Of a stretch of 64,000 nt of DNA, positions 1 to 6,825 are shown piece by piece (the first letter of the stretch is position 1; each line of letters begins with the position of its first letter). Position numbers and translations under genes: made by a program. The notes beneath the pieces are model-generated. The model did no database searches, had not been told where the DNA came from, and saw nothing but the letters and a program-made list of their open reading frames with translations. Source of the DNA: Solibacter sp039934035 (GTDB taxonomy: Bacteria > Acidobacteriota > Terriglobia > Bryobacterales > Bryobacteraceae); NCBI GenBank assembly GCA_039934035.1, contig JBDTMZ010000022.1:1-64000 (forward strand). Direction: 5' to 3'.

Positions 1-128
1 GCAAGCAGGTGGAGGGCACCACGGCTGTGGTGATTCTCAGCGTGTTCGCCTTCGCCGCATACTTCGCGGTGGTGGACTCGTTGCTGACGAGCGGCATCAA
101 AAAGATCCTTGAGTTCTTCACGAAATAG
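1..128 (+). CDS. secE: Preprotein translocase subunit SecE (C-terminal part)
   Basis: The window opens inside this gene. The frame beginning at base 3 gives 41 residues that end ILEFFTK before a TAG stop at 126-128. It shows one hydrophobic membrane span (TTAVVILSVFAFAAYFAVV) followed by a short charged tail, as expected for the single-span, essential SecE subunit of the SecYEG channel. The assignment rests on this shape and on nusG and rplK directly downstream, the conserved bacterial order. The N-terminus lies outside the window. Confidence 0.85.
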   Translation, partial: KQVEGTTAVVILSVFAFAAYFAVVDSLLTSGIKKILEFFTK

Positions 129-135
129 GCGGGAT

Positions 136-903
136 ATGGCCGACGAGCATAATTTCGAAGAACTGCCGGAAGACGAAGGCGGCGCCGGCAACGGCGGCGC
201 TGAAGAGCTTTCGGAAGCTTCCGCTGAACCGGAAGCTGTATCCGAGGCAGCGGAGCCTGAGGCCGTGGAGCTTGGGGCAGTGGAGCCTGAGGCCGTAGAG
301 CCTGAGGCAGTAGAGCCTGAGGCAGTAGAGCCTGAGGCAGTAGAGCCTGAGGCGGAACCCGCCCTGGATACTCCGCAGAAGAACTGGTATATCATCCACA
401 CTTATTCAGGCTTTGAGAATAAGGTGCAGGAATCGTTGCGTACGCGCGCCGATGCTTTCGGGTTCGCGGATAAGATCGGACAGATTCTGATCCCCACCGA
501 AGAAGTGGTGGAGTTGCGCAACGGTAAGAAAGTCACCAGCAAGCGCCTGGTTTATCCGGGGTATGTGCTGGTGGAAATGGAAATGAGCGACGCGCTGTGG
601 CATGAAGTAAAGAATACGCCGCGCGTCACGGGCTTCGTGGGCGGGGGCAACTCCCCGGTGCCGCTGAGTCCGGCGGAAGTGGATTCGATTTTGAACCGCC
701 AGGCGTCCGCCGCCGAGCGGCCGCGGCCGAAGATGACGTTCGAAAAGAACGACCCGGTGCGGATTGTGGACGGACCGTTCGCGAATTTCTCGGGCAAGGT
801 AGACGAAGTCAATCCGGAGCGCGGTACATTGCGCGTGATGGTGACGATTTTCGGACGCGCGACGCCGGTGGAACTGGAATTTTTGCAGGTGGAAAAAGGT
901 TAA
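136..903 (+). CDS. nusG: Transcription termination/antitermination factor NusG with acidic repeat extension
   Basis: NusG binds RNA polymerase and couples elongation to Rho or the ribosome. After about 85 extra residues, the NGN domain begins at NWYIIHTYSGFENKVQESL and the C-terminal KOW domain is clear (DPVRIVDGPFANFSGKV, ending LEFLQVEKG). The protein has 255 residues against roughly 180 in many bacteria. The excess is an N-terminal acidic segment with tandem EPEAV units. ATG at 136 is preferred over an upstream in-frame TTG at 109 because it follows a purine-rich GGCGGG and lies 7 bases after the secE stop, whereas TTG would sit inside secE. rplK follows after 3 bases, so the genes are probably cotranscribed. 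Confidence 0.95.
   Translation: MADEHNFEELPEDEGGAGNGGAEELSEASAEPEAVSEAAEPEAVELGAVEPEAVEPEAVEPEAVEPEAVEPEAEPALDTPQKNWYIIHTYSGFENKVQESLRTRADAFGFADKIGQILIPTEEVVELRNGKKVTSKRLVYPGYVLVEMEMSDALWHEVKNTPRVTGFVGGGNSPVPLSPAEVDSILNRQASAAERPRPKMTFEKNDPVRIVDGPFANFSGKVDEVNPERGTLRVMVTIFGRATPVELEFLQVEKG
253..357 (+). repeat. 15-bp tandem repeat inside nusG
   Basis: Seven consecutive 15-base units related to GAGCCTGAGGCAGTA run from 253 to 357. Units 4-6 are identical and the others differ by one to four bases. Each unit encodes EPEAV or a close variant, so copy number can change without breaking the frame. This is a coding minisatellite, not a CRISPR array. Confidence 0.9.
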
Positions 904-906
904 CGT

Positions 907-1335
907 ATGGCCAAGAAAGTTACTGCGCAGGTAAAACTGCAAATTCCGGCGGGCAAGGCGACGCCGGCACCCCCGGTCGGTACCGCCCTCGGTCCGCAGG
1001 GCGTGAATATCATGGATTTCTGCAAGGCGTTCAATGCGAAGACGTCGGGCAAAGACCAGGAAGGTCTGATCATCCCCGTGGTGATCACGATCTTCTCAGA
1101 CCGCAGCTTCACGTTTATCACCAAGACTCCGCCGGTACCGGTGCTGATCAAGCGCGCGTGCAACCTGGCGAAGGGCTCGGCCGAACCGCTCAAGAACAAG
1201 GTTGGCAAGATCACTGAGGCGCAGATCGAAGAGATCGCCAAGATCAAAATGCCCGATCTGAATTGCTTCGAGTTGGAAGCGGCGATGAGATCGGTGCGCG
1301 GCACCGCGCGCAGCATGGGTGTCGACGTAGTCTAA
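907..1335 (+). CDS. rplK: 50S ribosomal protein L11
   Basis: The 142-residue product matches the usual L11 length. It begins with the conserved N-terminal block (QIPAGKATPAPPVG, ALGPQGVNIMDFCKAFN) that binds factors at the GTPase-associated centre and ends with the 23S rRNA-binding domain (AMRSVRGTARSMGVDVV). Its ATG lies 3 bases after the nusG stop, consistent with a secE-nusG-rplK transcript. The usual next gene, rplA for L1, is not present. Instead a tRNA-Leu remnant, an intact tRNA-Leu and a terminator follow. Confidence 0.97.
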   Translation: MAKKVTAQVKLQIPAGKATPAPPVGTALGPQGVNIMDFCKAFNAKTSGKDQEGLIIPVVITIFSDRSFTFITKTPPVPVLIKRACNLAKGSAEPLKNKVGKITEAQIEEIAKIKMPDLNCFELEAAMRSVRGTARSMGVDVV

Positions 1336-1400
1336 TTCTTTCTGCCGGTTGACTCTGGTTACCCGGTTTTGAAAAGATAGAAGTTGCTGCCTGCAGTTAT

Positions 1401-1450
1401 GCGGATGTGGCGGAATTGGCAGACCCGCTAGATTCAGCTTGTGTGGTTTT
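1401..1450 (+). pseudogene. Truncated tRNA-Leu remnant (5' half)
   Basis: Bases 1401-1423 copy the acceptor 5' strand and D arm of the intact tRNA-Leu that starts at 1451 (21 of the first 24 bases or more match). The sequence then passes through CTAGA and a TTCAG loop resembling a CAG anticodon. It breaks there: no complementary anticodon 3' strand, variable arm, T arm or CCA end is found before the next tRNA begins. The stem bases differ from the intact gene, so this may be the remnant of a different Leu isodecoder and not a simple copy. Confidence 0.7.
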
Positions 1451-1537
1451 GCGGATATGGCGGAATTGGCAGACGCGCGTGGTTCAGGTCCACGTACTCG
1501 CAAGGGTGTGGAGGTTCAAGTCCTCTTATCCGCACCA
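1451..1537 (+). tRNA. tRNA-Leu (anticodon CAG)
   Basis: The 87-base gene has an acceptor stem GCGGATA paired with TATCCGC, a D arm with GGCGGAATTGGCAGAC, an anticodon stem CGTGG/CCACG around loop TTCAGGT (anticodon CAG, reads CUG), a long class II variable arm, a T arm GAGG-TTCAAGT-CCTC, and an encoded CCA end. The long variable arm and the anticodon both support leucine. Confidence 0.95.
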
Positions 1538-1555
1538 AAAATTTAAAGTTTCAAA

Positions 1556-1585
1556 AAGGCCGCTCACCGAGCGGCCTTAGTTTTT
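1556..1585 (+). terminator. Rho-independent terminator after tRNA-Leu
   Basis: A perfect 10-bp stem (1556-1565 with 1569-1578; core AGGCCGCTC/GAGCGGCCT) with a 3-base loop is followed by a T-rich run (TTAGTTTTT). It sits 18 bases after the tRNA CCA and would end the tRNA transcript. Confidence 0.85.
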
Positions 1586-1734
1586 GCGGCAACATCTCTC
1601 CAATCGGTTCATAGTGGCAGCGGGCACGTTGTGCCGATGACGGCCTTCGTCGCGCCTTCGGCATCATCTCAGAAGCACTATCCCTTTCCACACTCAAACC
1701 TTACTGCCCGGCCGCCAGAGGCGTATCCTGAAGT

Positions 1735-3177
1735 TTGTTATCCAAGCGGGAGTTCGGGCGCTGGCTGGCGCTCTTGGTGCAGATTTCGGTCCTGATCGCC
1801 ATTTGGGCAGGTTGGGGGCTGCCGTCCGCTAAATTCCTTGGGCTGGCGCTGGTTTACGTGCTGGTGGTTTGGACCGTCGCCGAAGGTATCATGTTGTTTG
1901 GGTACGCCGCGTTTTCGCTGGCTCCCTTCTCTGACCTGTTGGTGGACTCTCTCAGGGCTTCCGCGGTCGCTATGTGGTTCGTTCCCGGGTTGCTGCTACT
2001 CGGGTCCGGTTCCCGCCTGGCAATGTTTGCCGGTGTGGCGGCCGTGTTCACTTCCGCTCGCCTGCTGGCGTCCAGTCGCGCCCCGAAGTGGGAGATGATC
2101 CCGGTGAAACAGCCCCCCCAGCAATCGCATGGGATGCTCTTCGGCTACCCGGAGAAGCAGTCCGGGTTCTTCTCACGGCGAACCGTGCCCACGATATGTG
2201 CCGCACTGGCGCTGCAAGCGGGCGTTTACTCCCTGTCTGGCGATTCTCCCGTGCTCACGGTCGCTTTGTTCGCGACAGCCGCCTGCATCTGGGGCGCGAT
2301 GTCAGTAGCCCTCGGCGCGGTGGAACCCCGAACCGGGGCCAGCCGGAACTCACTGGGGCCCGGCGTTTTGCTGACTTTGCTGCTCACTGTCGCACTTTCG
2401 GCGGTGCTGATCCCATCCGCGGTCAAGCCGGAGCTGCCCGTGAACGATAGCGTGATGGGGGAAGTGCTGCCATCGCCGGGCGTTACGCGGCAGTTGTTCG
2501 AACGGTTGGCGCACATGCCGCCGCAACTGACAGGGCCGGCGAAGGGTGAGACCGCAGGCAAGGCGGTCGTGACTCAGATGGCGGGCCGGGCTCCGGCGGC
2601 AGTCATAGCCGGGACGCTGAAGGACGGCGTCCCCGGAGTGGTCCTGCGCCCGGGACGGCCGCGCAGTCAGCGGCTCGCCTTGTCTGCGCCTGGCGTTCAC
2701 CTCCGGTTTTCGGGGGAGGGATCGCTTTCCATCCCGTTCACGGGCGAGTATCAGTTGTTCCGGCAGAGTTCGGGGGGCCTGCCCGCAGGGGCGGCTGTGG
2801 AGCCTGGGACGCCGCTCGAGGTGATTTACGGAACCACCAACGGCGGGTCGATGGAGACGGTAGCCGTGCAGCGGTTCGATCCGCCGCTGGACCTGACGCA
2901 TTGCGGCAGGGTTCTGGTCGTTGTGAACTGTGGGGAGGCGGCGCCGATGCTTGCCTCGATCCAGTTTGCCGCTCGCGGGCGGGTGGAAGACGGGAGTGTG
3001 GAAGTGGTCGGCATGCGGCCGACGCCGGAGACCCTGGAGTTTCAGGTCCCGGTCACAGCCAAGCCGCTGCTGGTGAACGAGATCCGCCTTTCGTTTTCGC
3101 GTCCGGGCAGAGGCGGCGATCGGAACGCGCGCATCGCGGTGGAGCGGTTCACGTTGGTGCCAAGGGGGCGCTGGTAG
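1735..3177 (+). CDS. Polytopic membrane protein of unknown function
   Basis: The family is not recognised. Residues 1-235 hold about seven hydrophobic segments (for example LALLVQISVLIAIWAGWGL, FLGLALVYVLVVWTVAEGI, MFAGVAAVFTSARLLA, VLLTLLLTVALSAVLIP). A soluble region of about 245 residues follows, probably extracytoplasmic, rich in beta-prone sequence and ending FTLVPRGRW. The layout is of a membrane anchor carrying a beta-sandwich-like domain. The start is uncertain: TTG at 1735 places the first span near the N-terminus but has no strong ribosome site. The next gene begins 68 bases downstream on the same strand. Confidence 0.6.
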   Translation: MLSKREFGRWLALLVQISVLIAIWAGWGLPSAKFLGLALVYVLVVWTVAEGIMLFGYAAFSLAPFSDLLVDSLRASAVAMWFVPGLLLLGSGSRLAMFAGVAAVFTSARLLASSRAPKWEMIPVKQPPQQSHGMLFGYPEKQSGFFSRRTVPTICAALALQAGVYSLSGDSPVLTVALFATAACIWGAMSVALGAVEPRTGASRNSLGPGVLLTLLLTVALSAVLIPSAVKPELPVNDSVMGEVLPSPGVTRQLFERLAHMPPQLTGPAKGETAGKAVVTQMAGRAPAAVIAGTLKDGVPGVVLRPGRPRSQRLALSAPGVHLRFSGEGSLSIPFTGEYQLFRQSSGGLPAGAAVEPGTPLEVIYGTTNGGSMETVAVQRFDPPLDLTHCGRVLVVVNCGEAAPMLASIQFAARGRVEDGSVEVVGMRPTPETLEFQVPVTAKPLLVNEIRLSFSRPGRGGDRNARIAVERFTLVPRGRW

Positions 3178-3245
3178 TGAACGGGAGAGGCTTGGCGGCG
3201 CTTCGTCCTTTTGGCGAGTCTGCGCGTCTATAATTTGAGGTAGAT

Positions 3246-4382
3246 ATGTACCGCTTTGCTCTCCTTGGACTATTGACTGCACTCGCTTTTGCACAAGACG
3301 ACCCGTTTAAGCCGAAAGCCCCCGTTGAGGTCGATAAGGCTTTGCGAGAGCGCGTCATGGAGTTCTTCGGCCTCCACGTCACAGGGGAGTTCCGCAAGGC
3401 GGAACTGTTGGTTGCCGAGGACACCAAGGAGTTCTTCTACACGCGGAACAAACCCAAATACCTTGGATGCGAACTGACCAAAATCGACTACACCGCCAAC
3501 TTCACCAAGGCGAACGTCGTCACGATTTGCGAGCAGTACGTGATGATGCCCGGGTTCGCCGATCATCCGCTGAAGGTGCCGACGCCCAGCACGTGGAAGA
3601 TCGAAAACGGCAAGTGGATGTGGTATGTCGACCAGGATGCGCTGCTGAATACGCCGTGGGGCCGTATGAAGCCCGGCGAGTTTCCCGAAAAGGGTGGATC
3701 GGCGCCCCCCGGATTGCCCAATGTGCCGATGAATGCAGAGTTCCTGTTCAAGCAGATTCAGTTGGATAAGAACGCGGTCAGTCTGAAGGTCGGGGAAAAG
3801 GCCGAGATCGTCATTTCGAATTCGGCGCCGGGCCCGATGGCCGTGTCGATTCCGCCGGGCGGCCAGAAAGAAATCGAAGCCAAATTGGACCGCAACAACC
3901 TGACGGCCAACGGCAAAGCCACCCTGACGATTACCCCGTTGCCGGGCGCCAAATCCGGGGTGGTCAACGTCCAGGTGGAGCAGACGATGCAGTTGCTGCC
4001 GGTTCAGGTGACGGTGGTCGAGGGTCCGGCTGTAGCCAGCGCACCCGCGACTGCGGCGGTCGACGCGCCCGCCTCGCCGGCCGCTGGAAAGCCTGCGGAT
4101 GTGGCGAAAGAGGTGGAGTTCGACAAGAAATCGGTGCGCCTGAAGGTAGGGCAAAAGGCGGTCATCCACATCACGAACAAGGCGGCGGAGGAAATTTCGA
4201 TTTCCGCCGCGGCTCCTGGACTAGAGAAAATCGAAGCCAAATTCCAGCCGGTGAAACTGGCGGCGGGCGGCAAGGCCACGCTGACCCTGCTCGCCGCCAA
4301 GGGCGCAAAATCGGGCGTCCTGAACGTATTGGTGGATCCGGCCGCCCCGCCGGTTCCGATTCAGGTCACCATTCTCAAATAA
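3246..4382 (+). CDS. Secreted protein with two repeated beta-type domains
   Basis: A short signal peptide (MYRFALLGLLTALAFAQ) is followed by an N-terminal domain of about 140 residues with FGLHVTGEFRKAELLV and later KWMWYVD, resembling a small cystatin/NTF2-like fold (inference). Two homologous repeats of about 90 residues follow. They are recognisable from KNAVSLKVGEKAEIVISNSA and KSVRLKVGQKAVIHITNKA at their starts, and from GKATLTI/GKATLTL and GAKSGVVNV/GAKSGVLNV later. The repeats look like Ig-like beta sandwiches. They are joined by an Ala/Pro-rich linker. No enzyme motif is seen. A TATAAT lies at 3229-3234, but only 11 bases before the start. Confidence 0.7.
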   Translation: MYRFALLGLLTALAFAQDDPFKPKAPVEVDKALRERVMEFFGLHVTGEFRKAELLVAEDTKEFFYTRNKPKYLGCELTKIDYTANFTKANVVTICEQYVMMPGFADHPLKVPTPSTWKIENGKWMWYVDQDALLNTPWGRMKPGEFPEKGGSAPPGLPNVPMNAEFLFKQIQLDKNAVSLKVGEKAEIVISNSAPGPMAVSIPPGGQKEIEAKLDRNNLTANGKATLTITPLPGAKSGVVNVQVEQTMQLLPVQVTVVEGPAVASAPATAAVDAPASPAAGKPADVAKEVEFDKKSVRLKVGQKAVIHITNKAAEEISISAAAPGLEKIEAKFQPVKLAAGGKATLTLLAAKGAKSGVLNVLVDPAAPPVPIQVTILK

Positions 4383-4591
4383 CGGACTACTGCTCTCCAA
4401 TAGCAGACTACTGGGGTCCCCCGACCGGGGACTTCGTCAGGTAGGCGGACAGGGTCAACGCCGGTGATGGCCGCCGCCTTGAGGTTAGCGGGTTCCACGG
4501 TTCCGGAGGCCGCTGCCTGCGCGGCACTGGCGACGGTGCCGCCGAGGGTGGCGGCGGCCATGCCTTTCAACCACAGTGCGAGATTTTTCAT
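4361..4591 (-). CDS. Small secreted or membrane protein, probably frameshifted near its end
   Basis: The N-terminus reads MKNLALWLKGMAAATLGGTVASAAQAAASG, a plausible membrane or signal segment. The start lies 11 bases after the stop of the upstream gene, with GGAG upstream, so the two are probably cotranscribed. After about residue 45 (LKAAAITGV) the frame continues with an odd Arg/Pro-rich tail that overlaps the convergent gene by 22 bases. The neighbouring frame instead reads LTLSAYLTKSPVGGPQ and stops at 4408-4410, a much more natural hydrophobic end. A one-base frame change near 4458 is suspected. Function unknown. Confidence 0.45.
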   Translation of the reverse strand: MKNLALWLKGMAAATLGGTVASAAQAAASGTVEPANLKAAAITGVDPVRLPDEVPGRGTPVVCYWRAVVRYLRMVT

Positions 4592-4602
4592 CTGTGCTCC
4601 GG

Positions 4603-5037
4603 TTACGCCTCCGGGAATGTTTTGCGGAACATGGCCAGAATCATGTTGTACATGATGGCTTGTTTATCGGGCGGCGCCGACGCGGACACGATGCTGCCGC
4701 TGGACGGCGCAGGGCGGCCCGGCGCGGCGGGAATGAGGTCTTTCAGCGGCGGATCGAACGGCGCGTAGGTAGCCTCGCCGGTGTCGTTGATGACCTTCAT
4801 CAACGGCTTGGCGGGAGCGGGAACCGTGTGGCCGGCATCCACGCTGATCTGCGCATTGGACAGGGCAGTTTCGTAGTTGGAAACGGATTGGGTGTTTTCG
4901 CGGAGGGCCTGGATTTGCGCGTCGCGCACCGTGACCATGTCGTTGTACGGCGCGCCTTCCATGAAATTGTGGGCAATTCTCTTCCCGGTGGCGTCGACGT
5001 AAAACAACGTCACGCCATCTTTGTCGTACTGAATCAT
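4603..5037 (-). CDS. Hypothetical protein
   Basis: A 144-residue product starting MIQYDKDGVTLFYVDATGKRIAHNFMEG, with no signal peptide or membrane span. The middle is helical and charged (VRDAQIQALRENTQSVSNYETAL), then Pro/Ala-rich, and the C-terminus is helical (QAIMYNMILAMFRKTF). The ATG at 5037 is preferred over an upstream in-frame extension to 5133 because that extension is Arg-rich and unlike coding sequence, and a GGAGACAAACTA ribosome-binding stretch precedes the ATG. It is followed closely by the small gene at 4591. No family is recognised. Confidence 0.6.
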   Translation of the reverse strand: MIQYDKDGVTLFYVDATGKRIAHNFMEGAPYNDMVTVRDAQIQALRENTQSVSNYETALSNAQISVDAGHTVPAPAKPLMKVINDTGEATYAPFDPPLKDLIPAAPGRPAPSSGSIVSASAPPDKQAIMYNMILAMFRKTFPEA

Positions 5038-5290
5038 TAGTTTGTCTCCTGCTTTAGTAACGCGGGACCTGGAGAGTCCCGCTAGTTCCAGCCTAGAGGC
5101 CGGGAAGGAGCGGTAAGCGGCACAAGCCCGCAAGCCATTGAAAACGTTAAGTCGATATCAGAAATGTTTGTAAAGTGAAAAGCCGCTTCCGTCACGTGGC
5201 AGCAAAAGTCGAGGAAGCGTGAGGCCACGGCCCTGAGACTCAGGAAGCCGGGGTATCAAACTAAACCTCAACGGCGGCGACGCGAGGTGA

Positions 5291-6223
5291 CTACTTCTTG
5301 GCCGGCGGTGCCGCGGGCGCCGGAGTGCCATCGACAAACGCCTTATTGACGATTTCCACCTTGACGGCTTTATCCTGTGCGCGGATCCATTCGTCGCCCT
5401 TGATGTTCTTTACGTCGTTGTAGATCTCGTCCCGGACATCGGACAGTGCCCGAGTGGTAACTTCTTCGGCACGAAGGATGTAGAAGCCGTTGGGCTGTTT
5501 GAGGGGGGAGGTGACCTCGCCCTGTTTGAGGGCGAACACGGCAGCGCGGAAGGCGTCGGGGATGTTATCGGAAGCGCGCAGGGTAGCGAAATCGCCATTC
5601 TTTTCGCGCGAGGTTTCGTCGTCCGAGTTTTCCTTGACGAGTTTGACGAAATCGGCGCCGCCCTTGATTGACGTCACCAGTTTCTCTGCTTTGGCCTTGG
5701 CTTGGGCTTCGTTCAGCGGCTTCTTGCCGCTTGGCCCGGCGGGGGCATCGGGATCGTCATTGAAAGAGAGATAGATCGCCTTCACGCGCACTTGCGTATA
5801 TTTGGTCTGCCGGTTGTCGTCGTAGTATTTGACCACCTCGGCGGGCTCCACGACGATCTGGTTGAGGGCGTGATTGATCTGCGCGGTAGCCAGCACGTTC
5901 ATGCGGCCGTAGGACAGGGTTTCCCTATACGGGCTTTCCTGATCCAGCTTGGCGTCTTCCGCCAGCTTAGTCAGGTTGCGCAGCAACTCCCACTGTTTGA
6001 GGAACAGGGCGCGATTCTGGAGCGCCAGTTGCTGATTGTTCGGCGGCAGCGCCACATAGATCTTGCGGAAGTCCCCCATGGTGAACTTGGTGCCATCGCC
6101 GAAGACGGCGACAACGGCATCGTCCGGAAGGTCGGGAAGCGCCGGTGGCGCGGGAGTTGCCGGGGCCGACTGGGCCCAAACCACACTGGTCGCTGCGAAG
6201 ACGAGTAAGCAAAGAACTTTCAT
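5291..6223 (-). CDS. Periplasmic peptidyl-prolyl cis-trans isomerase, parvulin (PpiC/SurA) type
   Basis: A signal peptide (MKVLCLLVFAATSVVWAQ) is followed by a Pro-rich linker, an N-terminal helical chaperone-like domain (residues 60-140) and a parvulin domain (about 145-260). Recognisable parvulin segments are VRVKAIYLSF, AKAEKLVTSIKGGADFVKLVKENSDD, NGDFATLR, IPDAFRAAVFALKQGEVTSPLKQPNGFYILRAEE (in two stretches). Such proteins assist folding of exported proteins. The C-terminus is Pro/Ala-rich and ends PPAKK. It is on the minus strand with the BON-domain gene upstream and may share a transcript with it. Confidence 0.9.
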   Translation of the reverse strand: MKVLCLLVFAATSVVWAQSAPATPAPPALPDLPDDAVVAVFGDGTKFTMGDFRKIYVALPPNNQQLALQNRALFLKQWELLRNLTKLAEDAKLDQESPYRETLSYGRMNVLATAQINHALNQIVVEPAEVVKYYDDNRQTKYTQVRVKAIYLSFNDDPDAPAGPSGKKPLNEAQAKAKAEKLVTSIKGGADFVKLVKENSDDETSREKNGDFATLRASDNIPDAFRAAVFALKQGEVTSPLKQPNGFYILRAEEVTTRALSDVRDEIYNDVKNIKGDEWIRAQDKAVKVEIVNKAFVDGTPAPAAPPAKK

Positions 6224-6314
6224 GGATATTAGACGCTATTTTACCAGTTCTGGACGACGCGCCGCTCGTGGAGCGACACGATTCGTGGACAGCGATGCGT
6301 CTTCTGCGACCCGG

Positions 6315-6740
6315 TCACTTGTGGTCGGTGCGCGGCTCGCTGCGTTTGACCTGGGCGCGCTGCCGCCCGCGCTCCAGATTATTGGACGCTTTCTGCCGCG
6401 CCGCCTCACTGATCTGAACCCGGTTACTGACCGCAGACGCTCCGGCGGTCTTGCACATCCGGGTGGCGACTCCCTTGTGCTGGATGACGTCGGTCCTGCC
6501 TTCGATGGTGGCGATGCCGCCTTGCACGTGCACAGTAAATCGATCCGCATTAATTTTGGATTTGGCGAACTTGGCGCGGATGACGGATTCCAATTGCGAG
6601 TCGCTCAACCGGGGTTTAGCGGGAGCCGCTTTGGCGGCCGGTTTGGGATTCACTGGTTGGGTCGGCGGGTTCGACGGCGTAGCGGACCAGGCCCCAGCAG
6701 CCAACAGCGCGGCAGCCAGCCAAACTCTTAGTTTTGCCAT
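6315..6740 (-). CDS. Secreted BON-domain protein
   Basis: A 141-residue protein with a signal peptide (MAKLRVWLAAALLAAGAWSA), a Pro/Ala/Lys linker and one BON domain at about residues 45-112. The domain shows SDSQLESVIRAKFAKSKI, FTVHVQGGIATIEGRTD and AVSNRVQI, the usual alpha-beta-beta pattern with the VxxGxATLxG-like turn. BON domains bind phospholipid or envelope surfaces. The tail is basic. The gene diverges from cas10, and the 85 bases between them must hold both promoters. Confidence 0.85.
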   Translation of the reverse strand: MAKLRVWLAAALLAAGAWSATPSNPPTQPVNPKPAAKAAPAKPRLSDSQLESVIRAKFAKSKINADRFTVHVQGGIATIEGRTDVIQHKGVATRMCKTAGASAVSNRVQISEAARQKASNNLERGRQRAQVKRSEPRTDHK

Positions 6741-6762
6741 AACTCATTCAGTTCATTCTGAT
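6734..6762 (+). promoter_or_regulatory. Candidate promoter for the csm operon
   Basis: TTGCCA (6734-6739), a 17-base spacer and TCTGAT (6757-6762) give five and four matches to the sigma-70 hexamers, 64 bases before cas10. It overlaps the start codon of the divergent BON gene. The -10 element is weak, so this is only a candidate. Confidence 0.3.
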
Positions 6763-6825
6763 GGCGCTAGTTCTCAGAATTCTGTGCTAAAGTGAGGGGT
6801 TCTCAACGGCTTTTCCAGAGTTCGA

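Noticed and set aside
253..357. Short regular direct repeats as a possible CRISPR array
   Set aside because: The 15-base units have no spacers and encode EPEAV in the NusG frame.
3229..3234. TATAAT as a promoter for the secreted repeat protein
   Set aside because: It is only 11 bases before the ATG and has no -35 at the right spacing; it is probably coincidental.
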